A DNA stretch of 47,427 nucleotides from Streptomyces muensis (GTDB lineage: Bacteria > Actinomycetota > Actinomycetes > Streptomycetales > Streptomycetaceae). A model generated the notes under the pieces. That model saw only the letters and a program-made list of their open reading frames with translations, did no database searches and was not told the DNA's origin. The first letter of the stretch is position 1. Each line of letters begins with the position of its first letter. Below are positions 17,221 to 25,555 of the stretch, one piece after another. The stretch lies in NCBI RefSeq assembly GCF_021474425.1, contig NZ_JAKEIP010000040.1, positions 1 to 47,427 of the forward strand, written 5' to 3'. The position numbers were made by a program, and so were the translations under genes.

Positions 17221-17850
17221 TCACAGGCTCGCGAGCAGTCGGTCGAGGGGAGCGGGCACCTGCTCCGGTTCGAGGGCCTCGACGAGGAGACGGCCGTAGC
17301 GGATCTTGCGGCCCCGCTTCGTGCCGAGGAAGCGCCGCATCTGCTGCTGCGGGGGCCGGCCCTGCTGTGCCGGTTGGCGTTCGAAGATCCGCCAGGCCTG
17401 GAGGTCGCCCTCCGCCTGCACGATCCTCTCGACCCGGGGCACGCCCAGCGCGCGGATGAGTTCGTCCTCCAGGTCCGACACACACACGAAGACCCCGTGA
17501 CGCGGCGCCCGGGCACGTTCGAGACCGCGGTCGTAGAACGGCTGCTCGCGCTCGTCGCACAGGCCGGCCAGGCGCAGCCCCAACCCGGTCGGCCCGAGGA
17601 GGCCGGCGTAGCGGCCGACGCTCATGGCTCCGCCCATCGGCAGGGCGCAGATTCCCTCGGCGGAAAGGTCCCGGCCATGGCGGGCGGCCAGTGCCTCCAC
17701 GGCCGCGAGGTCGCTCGGTCCTTCCAGCAGCACCGCGGTCCGTACCCCCACGCGCGCGGCCAGCTCGCCGGCCAATGCGCCGGCCGGCCCGCCGGGACTT
17801 CCCGCCGCCCAACTGGTGACCGCGTCCCGGAACGCTCCCATGTCCGCCAT
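17221..17850 (-). CDS. TOPRIM nucleotidyl transferase/hydrolase domain protein
   Basis: A 209-residue protein that resembles the TOPRIM half of OLD-family nucleases without the ATPase half. It has VLLEGPSDLAAVEAL (Glu43, Asp47), the glycine turn ALPMGG and an acidic LAGLCDERE, in the order expected for a metal-binding TOPRIM site. Stand-alone copies are common in Streptomyces and their function is not well defined. The gene is upstream of the methylase-like fusion on the same strand with a gap of 129 bases, so it may be part of the same unit or only a neighbour. Confidence 0.7.
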   Translation of the reverse strand: MADMGAFRDAVTSWAAGSPGGPAGALAGELAARVGVRTAVLLEGPSDLAAVEALAARHGRDLSAEGICALPMGGAMSVGRYAGLLGPTGLGLRLAGLCDEREQPFYDRGLERARAPRHGVFVCVSDLEDELIRALGVPRVERIVQAEGDLQAWRIFERQPAQQGRPPQQQMRRFLGTKRGRKIRYGRLLVEALEPEQVPAPLDRLLASL

Positions 17851-17952
17851 GAGGCCGATTCTGCTCCAGCGGAAGCGGACGGGGCACCGAGTTTTCGCGC
17901 GCCGCGCCGCTCAGGGCGCCCTCATCCCGAAATCGCCTTACCGGCAAGGAAA

Positions 17953-17982
17953 TTGACCGTGCATCATTTTTGAAAATCAAAT
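17953..17982 (+). promoter_or_regulatory. Candidate promoter in an AT-rich island
   Basis: TTGACC (17953-17958) followed after 18 bases by TCAAAT (17977-17982) resembles a vegetative -35/-10 pair. It lies in the most AT-rich stretch of the neighbourhood (about 17950-17995), 140 bases upstream of the secreted-protein gene. Spacing is slightly long, and the start point is unproved. Confidence 0.35.
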
Positions 17983-18121
17983 ACAACTTTGCGAGCTCTT
18001 GGTGTAGCTCCGACGCCGATTACGTGAGCCTCGTGAGCATCACAAGGTGACTGTGACCCCATCCGTAACAGCGGTCAGCGCACAGTCGCCGCACCCCCCA
18101 CGTACGTGAGAGGCAACAACG

Positions 18122-18796
18122 ATGACGATGAGCCGCGCACTGCGGTACGGCGGCCGCACGCTGGCGTTGACGGCCACCGCACTCGGGACGATCGCGGTGG
18201 CCGCCGTGCCCGCGGTGGCCGACGAGCAGCCCACCGCGGAGCAGATCATGGCCGACTGCGCCTCCGGGCAGGGCAAGTGCAGCTTCAACACCCCGGAGAT
18301 CGGCGAGGCCTACCTCGGGGAGCCCCGTCAGGTCTCCGAACTGCTCTACAACTGCACGGCCTCACCGGCCTCCCAGTCGATGGCATGGGCCGACACCGTG
18401 GGCTCCTCCCACTCGGTGGGCGGCTCGGTCACCGTCGGCGGAGGCATCGAGGGCATCATCACCGCCAGTGTGACCGCGACGTACAACTACACCTGGCAGA
18501 GCTCGCACACCGAGACCAGCACCTTCACCGTGACCGTGCGGCCCGGCGAAGTGGGCTGGATCTCCCGTGCCCAGGTCATGCAGCGGATATCCGGCACCTG
18601 GCAGACCCACTACGACGACCCCAAGTGGGGCCACTACTACTGGTTCGTCCCCGACGTGATCACCGGCCCCGCCCCGAACGGCACGGACGGCAAGCACAAC
18701 GCTGTCGTGGTCAAGTCCCGCAAGATGACGGCCGACGAGAAGAAGCTCTGCGCCGGCGGGTCCACCAGGGACGACGTCTTCACGCGCGGCGGCTGA
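18122..18796 (+). CDS. Secreted protein, possibly aerolysin-like pore-former
   Basis: A 224-residue exported protein with a Sec signal peptide (basic N-terminus, hydrophobic core, cleavage near AVADEQ, about residue 34). The mature part has alternating small polar and hydrophobic residues, as in SHSVGGSVTVGGGIEG and SVTATYNYTWQSSHTETST, then VRPGEVGWISRAQVMQRISG. This Ser/Thr-rich amphipathic strand pattern is typical of the insertion hairpin of aerolysin/ETX-MTX2 beta-pore-forming proteins. Cysteines are at CASGQGKC, NCTA and LCAGG. The ATG at 18122 is followed closely by a second at 18128. Pore formation is inference; a cell-surface or stress role is possible. Confidence 0.6.
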   Translation: MTMSRALRYGGRTLALTATALGTIAVAAVPAVADEQPTAEQIMADCASGQGKCSFNTPEIGEAYLGEPRQVSELLYNCTASPASQSMAWADTVGSSHSVGGSVTVGGGIEGIITASVTATYNYTWQSSHTETSTFTVTVRPGEVGWISRAQVMQRISGTWQTHYDDPKWGHYYWFVPDVITGPAPNGTDGKHNAVVVKSRKMTADEKKLCAGGSTRDDVFTRGG

Positions 18797-18871
18797 TCCG
18801 AGCGGAGCGGGAAGGCGCGCGGGTCCGATCCGTGCCGCGTGGGCGTGTAATGCGCGTGTGCAATTGATCTC

Positions 18872-18887
18872 CTCCGGGTACCCGGAG
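18872..18887. promoter_or_regulatory. Perfect 16-bp palindrome
   Basis: CTCCGGGTACCCGGAG lies 41 bases upstream of the SDR gene's ATG, in the 130-base gap after the secreted-protein gene. It could be a dimeric repressor site for the SDR gene or part of a termination structure for the gene before it. No regulator is adjacent. Confidence 0.4.
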
Positions 18888-18928
18888 CCGGACCCGCGCC
18901 AACCCGCACGCGAGAAGGGCTGCCAGGC

Positions 18929-19723
18929 ATGCACATCGATCTCAGGGGCCGCACCGCCCTCGTCACCGGATCCACCCAGGGCATCGGCGCGGCGATAGCC
19001 GCCGGGCTGGCCCGTGCCGGGGCCCGGGTGGGTGTCAACGGCCGCAACCCGGAGCGGGTGGAGCGCAGCGTCGCCGAGCTGGCCCAGGCGGTGCCCGGAG
19101 CGGCCTGGGTGCCGGTCCCGGCGGACGTGACCACGCGGGAGGGCGCGGACACGGTGGCCGAGACGCTGCCCGACGTGGACGTCCTCGTCAACAACCTCGG
19201 CGTCTTCGGCGCCGCCGACCCCCTGGAGATCAGCGACGACGAGTGGCGGCGCTACTTCGAGGTCAACGTGCTGTCCGCCGTACGACTGACCCGGCAGTTC
19301 CTGCCCGGCATGACCGAACGCGGCTGGGGTCGCGTGCAGTACATCGCCAGCGACTCGGCGCTCGTCACCCCGGCCGAGATGATCCACTACGGCATGTCCA
19401 AGACGGCGCTGCTCGCGGTCAGCCGGGGCTTCGCCAAGCAGGCGGCCGGCACCGGAGTGACGGTGAACTCCGTCATCGCCGGGCCCACCCACACGGGCGG
19501 AGTCGAGGACTTCGTCTACGAACTGGTGGACCGCGACCTGCCCTGGGACCAGGCCCAGCGCGCCTTCATGCGTGAGCACCGCCCCCAGAGCCTGCTGCAA
19601 CGGCTGATCGAACCGGAGGAGATCGCCCACATGGTGGTCTACCTCAGCTCCGACCAGGCCTCGGCCACCACCGGCGGGGCGCTGCGCGTGGACGGCGGCT
19701 ACGTCGACTCCATCCTGCCGTGA
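18929..19723 (+). CDS. Short-chain dehydrogenase/reductase
   Basis: A 264-residue classical SDR that oxidises or reduces a small alcohol/ketone with NAD(P)(H). It has the cofactor loop [10 protein letters not shown] (residues 12-21), VNNLG in place of the usual NNAG, a Ser near 141 (YIASDSA), and Tyr-x3-Lys at about 154-158 (YGMSK). Length is normal for the family. The basic NGRNPERV at the end of the second strand favours NADPH. A palindrome lies 41 bases upstream. The substrate is unknown and no pathway genes are adjacent. Confidence 0.9.
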   Translation: MHIDLRGRTALVTGSTQGIGAAIAAGLARAGARVGVNGRNPERVERSVAELAQAVPGAAWVPVPADVTTREGADTVAETLPDVDVLVNNLGVFGAADPLEISDDEWRRYFEVNVLSAVRLTRQFLPGMTERGWGRVQYIASDSALVTPAEMIHYGMSKTALLAVSRGFAKQAAGTGVTVNSVIAGPTHTGGVEDFVYELVDRDLPWDQAQRAFMREHRPQSLLQRLIEPEEIAHMVVYLSSDQASATTGGALRVDGGYVDSILP

Positions 19724-19802
19724 CCGGGTGACCACCCAGGGGCGACTGTCGCATGGTTTGTCTTCCCGCGGCCGCGGCACTCGGAGTCGGGATCGTTCCG
19801 GC

Positions 19803-19862
19803 GAGGACGGGCGGAGACGGCAGAGGACGGGCGGAGACGGCGGAGGACGCGCGGAGGCGCGG
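19803..19862. repeat. Three tandem 20-bp repeats
   Basis: GAGGACGGGCGGAGACGGCA occurs at 19803-19822, again with one change at 19823-19842, and a third more diverged copy at 19843-19862. They fill the leader just before the ligase gene's ATG at 19878. The purine-rich units contain GGAG and may include the ribosome site. They may be local replication-slippage products. Confidence 0.7.
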
Positions 19863-19877
19863 AACAAAGGGCGGTCG

Positions 19878-20972
19878 ATGACGACGATCGGCGTGGAAGA
19901 GGAGTACCTGCTGCTCGACCCGGCCACGGGCCTGCCGGTACCCCTGGGGGAGGAGGTGCTGGGCGCTGCCGGGCTCGGCCGCCTCGCGGCGGACCGGGAG
20001 GTGCAGCACGAGCTGCTCCAGGCGCAGGTCGAGGTGGCGACCCCGGTCTGCGAGACGCTGGAGGAGGCCGGAGGCCATCTGCTGCGTCTCCGGCAGGCCG
20101 TCGCGATGGCCGCCGAGGAGCACGGCTGCCGGATCGCGGCCTGCGGGGCCTGGCCCCTGCGCCGCGGTCGTCCCGTGGCCGTCACCGACGAGGCACGCTA
20201 TCGGGCCATGGTTGTGCAGGCGCCCCAGCTGGTGGCGGAGCAGCTGGTCAACGGCATGCACGTGCACGTCGCCGTACCCGGCCGCGAGCAGGGCGTACAG
20301 GTCCTGAACCGGATCCGGGCATGGCTGCCGGCCCTGACCGCCATGTCGGCGAACTCCCCGCTGTGGGACGGCCAGGACACCGGCTTCGCGAGCTGGCGCA
20401 CGGTGATCTTCGGCCGCTGGCCGGTCAGCGGCATGCCGCCGCCCTTCCAGGACGCCACGGACTACGACCGGCGCATACGGCGACTGCTGGACGCCGGCCT
20501 CATCGCCGACATGGGGCAGGTGTACTGGCAGGCCCGTCTGTCGGACCGCTACCCCACAGTGGAGGTGCGGTGCGCGGACGTCCAGCTGAGCGCGGACGAG
20601 GCGGTCATGCTCGCCGGGGTCGTCCGGGCCCTGGTGCGGACCGCCCTGAAGGAAACGGCCGCGGAGGCCCCCGTGCCCGACCACGACCCAGAACTGTTGC
20701 GGGCCGCCATGTGGCACGCCGCCCGCCACGGTCTCGCCGCCACCCTGGTCGACCCCGGCGGGGCGTCCCGGCGCGCCGCCGACGTGCTCCACGAGCTCCT
20801 GAACCACATCGCCCCCGCGCTCGACGCATCCGACGACACCCGGCAGGTGACGGCCTTGACCGACCGCCTCCTGCGCCACGGGACCGGCGCGGAACGCCAA
20901 CGAGCCGCCCTCGCCGACGGCGGCCTCCGGGCCGTCACCGACCTGATCAGCATCCGCAGCACCGTGCCGTGA
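19878..20972 (+). CDS. YbdK-type carboxylate-amine ligase
   Basis: A 364-residue ATP-dependent ligase of the glutamate-cysteine-ligase type 2 (YbdK) family, which joins an amino acid carboxylate to an amine. The opening [14 protein letters not shown] is diagnostic, followed by [23 protein letters not shown] and [12 protein letters not shown], with acidic metal-binding residues throughout. The ATG at 19878 fits the family start; the frame is open to 19728 but the extra 50 codons are repeat-derived. YbdK proteins have weak glutamate-cysteine ligase activity in vitro, and the native substrate is unclear. Its 3' end is 30 bases from a convergent gene. Confidence 0.9.
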   Translation: MTTIGVEEEYLLLDPATGLPVPLGEEVLGAAGLGRLAADREVQHELLQAQVEVATPVCETLEEAGGHLLRLRQAVAMAAEEHGCRIAACGAWPLRRGRPVAVTDEARYRAMVVQAPQLVAEQLVNGMHVHVAVPGREQGVQVLNRIRAWLPALTAMSANSPLWDGQDTGFASWRTVIFGRWPVSGMPPPFQDATDYDRRIRRLLDAGLIADMGQVYWQARLSDRYPTVEVRCADVQLSADEAVMLAGVVRALVRTALKETAAEAPVPDHDPELLRAAMWHAARHGLAATLVDPGGASRRAADVLHELLNHIAPALDASDDTRQVTALTDRLLRHGTGAERQRAALADGGLRAVTDLISIRSTVP

Positions 20973-21002
20973 CCCCGGACGCAGGCGGCACCGCCGCCCC
21001 GG

Positions 21003-22637
21003 CTACGACGATTCCCGCCGCGCCGCCGTCCCCACCGAGCAGTCGAGAATCCGCCCGTCCACGGTGCCGACCAGCAGCCGGCCCGGATCGCTGAGTTCGA
21101 GGGAGAGCGCTACGACGCTCTGGCCGCCGACTTTCAGGTGTCGCCGCCAGTGGACGGTTCCGTCCGAGGCGTCCAGGGCGACCAGTTCGCCGGTGTTGAA
21201 GGCGACGTACACGGTGTCCTCGTCGCCGTCCACGGCAGTGGCGGGGTACTTCGCGGTGAACACCCAGCGGACCGCTCCGTCCGTGAGGCTGCGTCGTACG
21301 ACGAACGCCGTCTCGCCGAGGCCCGCCTGCGCGGTGCCCGTGTGCACCAACTCGCGGCACTCCGGAGGACCGAGCTCGATGCCGGGGCCGCCCTGGAGAT
21401 GCCTGGGCGGCGACTGCCAGTCGAGCGGGAACAGCCGCTCGGACACGGGTTCGCCGTCGGGATCGATGGCGACGACCCACTTGTCCTGTGACGGCACGCG
21501 CTCCTTGCCGTCGAGGAAGAGCAGCCGACTGCTGTGCCGAACGGGGAAGGGGTGGTTGTAGGGACTGAACTCTCCCAGGCTCGTGGTCGCCCGCGGGGTG
21601 TCCTCGGCGGGCGGTATCAGGGCGACCGGCTGCGGCTGAGGCTCGTACTGCCTGTTGGGGGCCGTCGAGCGGAGCGCGAGCCAGCCGTCCTGGCGGGTGG
21701 CGATCGTGACGGAGTGGCCGACGGCCACCGTGCTGAGCGTCCTGCCGTCCGCGAGGGAGATCCGGGTGACGAACGGCGGCTCGGCGCCCTGCTCCCGGCC
21801 CCTCCAGGTCTCCCGCTGTCGCGCCACGTTGACCCAGGCGTCGCGGTCCCGGACGACCAGCTGACGCCCGCCCACCTCGTCCGCGACGCGCCAGTCCATA
21901 CGCCCGTCCGGCAGCCACGCTTCCGCGAGCACCCCGTGCAGACACGCCAGCACACGACCGTCCGGCAGACCGTGGACGTCCCACACCTGCCGGCGGGTTT
22001 CCCCGCCGGACTCGCCGGCCAGCCGCTCGACGGTCCGGCGCGCTGCCTCGTCGGACAGCGCGGACCGGTCGAACTCGACCCACGTCCCGGCCAGTTCCTT
22101 CTGCTGCACCGAACCCCTGGGCGCGGCAGCCCAGTCGGGCCGTTCGACGATGACGTCGTACGCGTGCGAGTCCAGTTCGTCGGGGTCGTCGTCATCCGTC
22201 GCCGCGACCATGAGCCGCAACGCCCGCGCACTCTCCCACTGCACCCGCAGGACCTCACGAGACCGGCGCATCATCGAGCGCGAGCGCCCCGACTCCAGGT
22301 CGATCAGCAGCAGTTCGCCTTCGAAGGTGTACTCCCCGTCGTACGCGCCCGTGCCGACGGCCACGAGCGGAAGCGTCGGATGGACGGCGACGGAATGGAC
22401 GGGCAATCGCGACTCCACGAGCAGACGGCAGCGCAGATCGTCCGTGCCGTAGACGCCCACCCGGTACGGCTTCCACCCGTACCCGGCGACGCCGCACCCC
22501 GACCAGCTCAGGCCCCCCAGGCCGCCGGCCACGACGGCCATCCCTCGTTCCTCGCTGACGGCGACGGCCGACGGCGTTCCGACCTCGGCGAAGGGGCGGT
22601 CGCCGAGGACCCGGCGAACGGTGGGAGAGTCAGGCAT
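21003..22637 (-). CDS. PQQ/WD40-like beta-propeller protein
   Basis: A 544-residue protein without signal peptide or membrane helices, so probably cytosolic. Repeated blades are visible, for example VAVHPTLPLVAVGTG near the N-terminus and, near the end, TVYVAFNTGELVALDASDGTVHW followed by GRLLVGTVDGRILD, which match PQQ-like and WD-type repeats. Tryptophans recur at blade ends. Such propellers are usually scaffolds. The ATG at 22637 was chosen because sequence upstream in the frame is Arg-rich and unlike protein. It is divergent from the AI-2E-type gene with a 125-base shared spacer. Confidence 0.75.
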   Translation of the reverse strand: MPDSPTVRRVLGDRPFAEVGTPSAVAVSEERGMAVVAGGLGGLSWSGCGVAGYGWKPYRVGVYGTDDLRCRLLVESRLPVHSVAVHPTLPLVAVGTGAYDGEYTFEGELLLIDLESGRSRSMMRRSREVLRVQWESARALRLMVAATDDDDPDELDSHAYDVIVERPDWAAAPRGSVQQKELAGTWVEFDRSALSDEAARRTVERLAGESGGETRRQVWDVHGLPDGRVLACLHGVLAEAWLPDGRMDWRVADEVGGRQLVVRDRDAWVNVARQRETWRGREQGAEPPFVTRISLADGRTLSTVAVGHSVTIATRQDGWLALRSTAPNRQYEPQPQPVALIPPAEDTPRATTSLGEFSPYNHPFPVRHSSRLLFLDGKERVPSQDKWVVAIDPDGEPVSERLFPLDWQSPPRHLQGGPGIELGPPECRELVHTGTAQAGLGETAFVVRRSLTDGAVRWVFTAKYPATAVDGDEDTVYVAFNTGELVALDASDGTVHWRRHLKVGGQSVVALSLELSDPGRLLVGTVDGRILDCSVGTAARRESS

Positions 22638-22762
22638 TCGGCCATGATCGCTGATCCGGGCCGAGCGGCCCACGGTGGGGTCGGCCCCGGCCGGTACCGG
22701 CCTTCGGGCGAATTGCGCGCCGACCGCGTGGCCGGACGCCCGGCGGGTGGTACCGGCATGAG

Positions 22763-23863
22763 ATGTCCACGCCCCCTGATCCGCCCGCTCCGCCGTTCGG
22801 ACGTCCGAGCGGCGGGGAGGCGCGAGTGCCGGACGCCCTGCGGACCGCCGCCGCCTACGCATGGCGGATCATCGCCGTCGGCGTCGTCGTCCGAGTGGTC
22901 TTCTCCGTGCTCGGGCAGTTTCACCGGATCGCCGTCGCCGTGTTCCTCGGACTAGTCATCACGGCTGTGCTCCGTCCCGTGGCCGGGCTCCTGACGCGTG
23001 TGATGCCCCGGCCGCTCGCGGTCGCCACCGCGCTCATCGGCGGCATCGTCCTGGTCCTCGGCGGACTGGCCCTGGTGGGCGAGATCGTGGCGGACCAGCG
23101 CAGGGGGCTGGAGAACGAGTTCGTGGCGGGCATCGACCGGATCGAGCGTCGGCTGGAGGAGCCTCCCTTCCGGCTGCCGCCGGACGCCTTCGACGATCTC
23201 CAGTCCCGGATCGGCAAACTCCTGTCGAGCCACCGCTCCACTCTCATCAGTACGGCACTCAGCGGCGTGAGTCGGCTGGTGGAGGTGCTGACCGTGCTGG
23301 CCCTGGCGCTGTTCTGCGCGGTCTTCTTCACGCACTCCGGCGACCGGCAGTGGCAGTGGCTGTGCGACCAGCTCCCCGCCGCCGCGCGGCAGCGCTGCAC
23401 GGTCGGCGGCGCGGCCGCCTGGCGGACCTTCACGGGGTACACGCACGGCATCCTGCTGGTGGCGGGCACCAACGCGGTCCTCGTGGGCATCGCACTGTTC
23501 GCACTCGGCGTGCCACTGGCAGTGCCGCTCGCGCTGCTGGAGTTCGTCGCCGCCTTCATCCCGTTGATCGGTTCGCCGATCGCCCTGGCCGTCGCGGCCG
23601 TCGTCGCGCTGGCCACGAAGGGACCTCTGATCGCTCTGCTGGTCGTCGCCCTGGTCGTGGTCATCGGACAGATCGAAGGCCACCTCCTGCACCCCATCGT
23701 GATGAGCTGGGCCGTACGGCTGCACCCGGTCGTGGTCGCGCTGGCGGTCGTCGGTGGCGCGGTCGCGGCGGGGGCGATCGGTGCCGTGGTGGCCGTACCG
23801 CTGGTGGCCGTGGCGTGGTCGGTGTACCAGGCGCTGCGGAGCCGGTCCGCCGACGTGGTGTGA
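22763..23863 (+). CDS. AI-2E family transporter (PerM/TqsA type)
   Basis: A 366-residue membrane protein of the AI-2 exporter superfamily. It has two hydrophobic helices and a third pair in the first 100 residues, an amphipathic soluble region at about 110-170, and a C-terminal block of helices with LEFVAAFIPLIGSPIAL and IEGHLLHPIVMSWAVRLHP. The latter resembles the family's conserved EGxxLxPxxxG region. The role ranges from autoinducer export to ion antiport, and the substrate cannot be inferred. The ATG at 22763 is in the divergent spacer with the propeller gene. Confidence 0.85.
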   Translation: MSTPPDPPAPPFGRPSGGEARVPDALRTAAAYAWRIIAVGVVVRVVFSVLGQFHRIAVAVFLGLVITAVLRPVAGLLTRVMPRPLAVATALIGGIVLVLGGLALVGEIVADQRRGLENEFVAGIDRIERRLEEPPFRLPPDAFDDLQSRIGKLLSSHRSTLISTALSGVSRLVEVLTVLALALFCAVFFTHSGDRQWQWLCDQLPAAARQRCTVGGAAAWRTFTGYTHGILLVAGTNAVLVGIALFALGVPLAVPLALLEFVAAFIPLIGSPIALAVAAVVALATKGPLIALLVVALVVVIGQIEGHLLHPIVMSWAVRLHPVVVALAVVGGAVAAGAIGAVVAVPLVAVAWSVYQALRSRSADVV

Positions 23864-23951
23864 GCCGGACCTGGGTCAAGGGCACAAGGGCACCTTCTGT
23901 CCTGGTCGCCCCTGCCCCTGCTGCCCTCGCGCCTGGGGCCGTCCCCGCCCC

Positions 23952-24344
23952 CTACTGCGGCTGTGTCGCGATCTGGATCAGGTTGCCGCAGGTGTCGTCG
24001 AGGACGGCGGTGGTCACGGGGCCCATCTCCAGGGGCTCCTGGGTGAAGCGGACGCCGAGGCCGCGCAGGCGCTCGTACTCCGCGTTCACGTCGTCGACGG
24101 CGAACTGGGCGAGCGGGATGCCGTCCTCGGTGAGCGCGTCGCGGTAGGTCCTGGCGGCCGGGTGGCCGAGGGGCTCCAGGAGGAGCTCGGTGCCGCCCGG
24201 CTCCTCGGGCGAGACGACGGTCAGCCACCGGTCCTTCTCACCCACGGGTACGTCGTGCTTCTTCACGAAGCCGAGGATCTCGGTGTAGAAGTGCAGGGCC
24301 TTGGCCTGGTCATCGACGAAGACGCTGGTCAGATGGATTTTCAT
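23952..24344 (-). CDS. VOC-family (glyoxalase/bleomycin-resistance fold) protein
   Basis: A 130-residue protein of the vicinal-oxygen-chelate fold, in two beta-alpha-beta-beta-beta modules: MKIHLTSVFVDDQAKALHF at the start and QFAVDDVNAEYERLRGLG in the second half. It ends VLDDTCGNLIQIATQPQ, the usual VOC end with a glutamate replaced by Gln-Ile. The start ATG overlaps the stop of the ArsR gene (ATGA), so the two are translationally coupled. ArsR-VOC pairs are widespread; the substrate is unknown. Confidence 0.85.
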   Translation of the reverse strand: MKIHLTSVFVDDQAKALHFYTEILGFVKKHDVPVGEKDRWLTVVSPEEPGGTELLLEPLGHPAARTYRDALTEDGIPLAQFAVDDVNAEYERLRGLGVRFTQEPLEMGPVTTAVLDDTCGNLIQIATQPQ

Positions 24345-24649
24345 GGGGTGCTCTCCTCCTGGTCGGACGTGTCGGGTGCGAGCCACCGATCGGTGATCTG
24401 CCGCAGCGGCGCCGTGTTCAGATCGTGGAACTTGTAGCGGCCTTCCCGCCTGGTCTCGACCAGCCCGGCGGCCTCCAGCACGGCCAGGTGCTGGGAGATC
24501 GCCTGGCGTGAGATACCGAGCCGATGCTTCATGCTCAGCCGTGAACAGATCTCGAACAGTGTCTGCCCGGATTTCTGTGTGAGCTCGTCGAGGATGGTCC
24601 GGCGGGTGGAGTCGGCCAGGGCTTTGAAGAGGTCATCGGCCACGTCCAC
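24341..24649 (-). CDS. ArsR-family repressor
   Basis: A 102-residue winged-helix repressor. It has the family start DDLFKALADSTRRTILDEL, a recognition helix SRQAISQHLAVLEAAGLV and the wing RREGRYKFHDL. There is no ELCVCD-type metal site; only one cysteine (FEICSRL) is present, so a non-metal signal is likely. The GTG at 24649 was chosen because the ATG at 24679 lies upstream of, and would run through, a perfect inverted repeat that looks like this protein's own operator. It is co-transcribed with the VOC gene. Confidence 0.85.
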   Translation of the reverse strand: MDVADDLFKALADSTRRTILDELTQKSGQTLFEICSRLSMKHRLGISRQAISQHLAVLEAAGLVETRREGRYKFHDLNTAPLRQITDRWLAPDTSDQEESTP

Positions 24650-24652
24650 AGC

Positions 24653-24676
24653 ATAGGCAAGTGAACGCTTGCCTAT
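24653..24676. promoter_or_regulatory. Inverted-repeat operator of the ArsR gene
   Basis: ATAGGCAAG-N6-CTTGCCTAT is a perfect 9-bp inverted repeat just upstream of the GTG start of the ArsR gene. Such positions are typical of autoregulated ArsR operators, which overlap the promoter. It is in the divergent spacer with the FAD-subunit gene 154 bases away. Confidence 0.7.
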
Positions 24677-24832
24677 CAACCGGAGGTGCGCCGCGGCGGC
24701 CCGAACGCGACGCCCGCGTGCTTGTGTGAGCCCTGTACGCGCCCCCCGGCGGAGGGATTGTCTTACCGCGGAGCGGGTGGCCGAAATGCGCCGCCTGTCG
24801 CCTCCAACCGACTCTTGAGGGAAGGCAGGGTG

Positions 24833-25546
24833 GTGAGCGTGCTGTTGCGTCTGCCCACGTCTGTGTCCGATGCGCAGGAGTGTCTGGCCGAGGGGGCCGT
24901 GCCGATCGGCGGGGCCACGCTCCTCTGGGCCACTTGGCAGCGGGACGGTTTCCCCAAGGTCGCCATGTCACTGCGGGAGTTGCCCGAGGCCAATGTCCTG
25001 GAGCGGGACGCCGTGGGCGGCGCCGTGGTGCTGCACCGAATGGACGACCGCGTCCCGGACGCCCTGCGCCTGGCCGCCGCCCAGGTGGGCACCGGCGCCG
25101 TACGGCGGAGCGCGACGGTGGGCGGCAACATCGTCGGCAGCACCCTTCGCTGCCTGCTGCCCGCGGCCATCGTGCTGGACGCCAGGGCGAGGGTCCTGGA
25201 GCCCGACGGCGTCCGCGAGACCGACCTGGGTGAGCTGACGGCCAAGCGCCCCGTCCTGCTCAGCCTCCGCTGGCGCGAGCCGGTCGCCAGCTCGTTCAGC
25301 AAGCTGGACGGCGAGGCCGGCGGACCGCCGCCCCTGGTCGTCGCCGCCGCGGTACACGCCGACGACGCCGGTCACCGCCGCCTTCGAGTCGCCGTCCGCG
25401 ACGGCTACGACGTGCTCAGCGCAAGCGCCACCTGCGCCGCCGACGCCGAGCAGACCCTGCACGCGCTACGAGGCACGGAGCTCATCGACCTCTCTTCCGC
25501 CGCCTGGGACGTCGTTCGCTCGAAGGCCGCCGCCCTGTTGGGGTGA
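24833..25546 (+). CDS. FAD-binding subunit of the molybdenum hydroxylase type
   Basis: A 237-residue protein resembling the FAD-binding medium subunit of xanthine/CO dehydrogenases. It shows PIGGATLLW near the N-terminus and VRRSATVGGNIVGS, the two FAD-contacting loops of the family, then a C-terminal domain. In enzymes of this class it passes electrons from a 2Fe-2S subunit to an acceptor. No [2Fe-2S] or molybdopterin subunit gene is present in the window, so it is an orphan. The GTG at 24833 (or 24830) follows GAGGGAAGG. It is convergent with the conflict operon's last gene, nine bases apart. Confidence 0.75.
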   Translation: MSVLLRLPTSVSDAQECLAEGAVPIGGATLLWATWQRDGFPKVAMSLRELPEANVLERDAVGGAVVLHRMDDRVPDALRLAAAQVGTGAVRRSATVGGNIVGSTLRCLLPAAIVLDARARVLEPDGVRETDLGELTAKRPVLLSLRWREPVASSFSKLDGEAGGPPPLVVAAAVHADDAGHRRLRVAVRDGYDVLSASATCAADAEQTLHALRGTELIDLSSAAWDVVRSKAAALLG

Positions 25547-25555
25547 CATGAGTGG

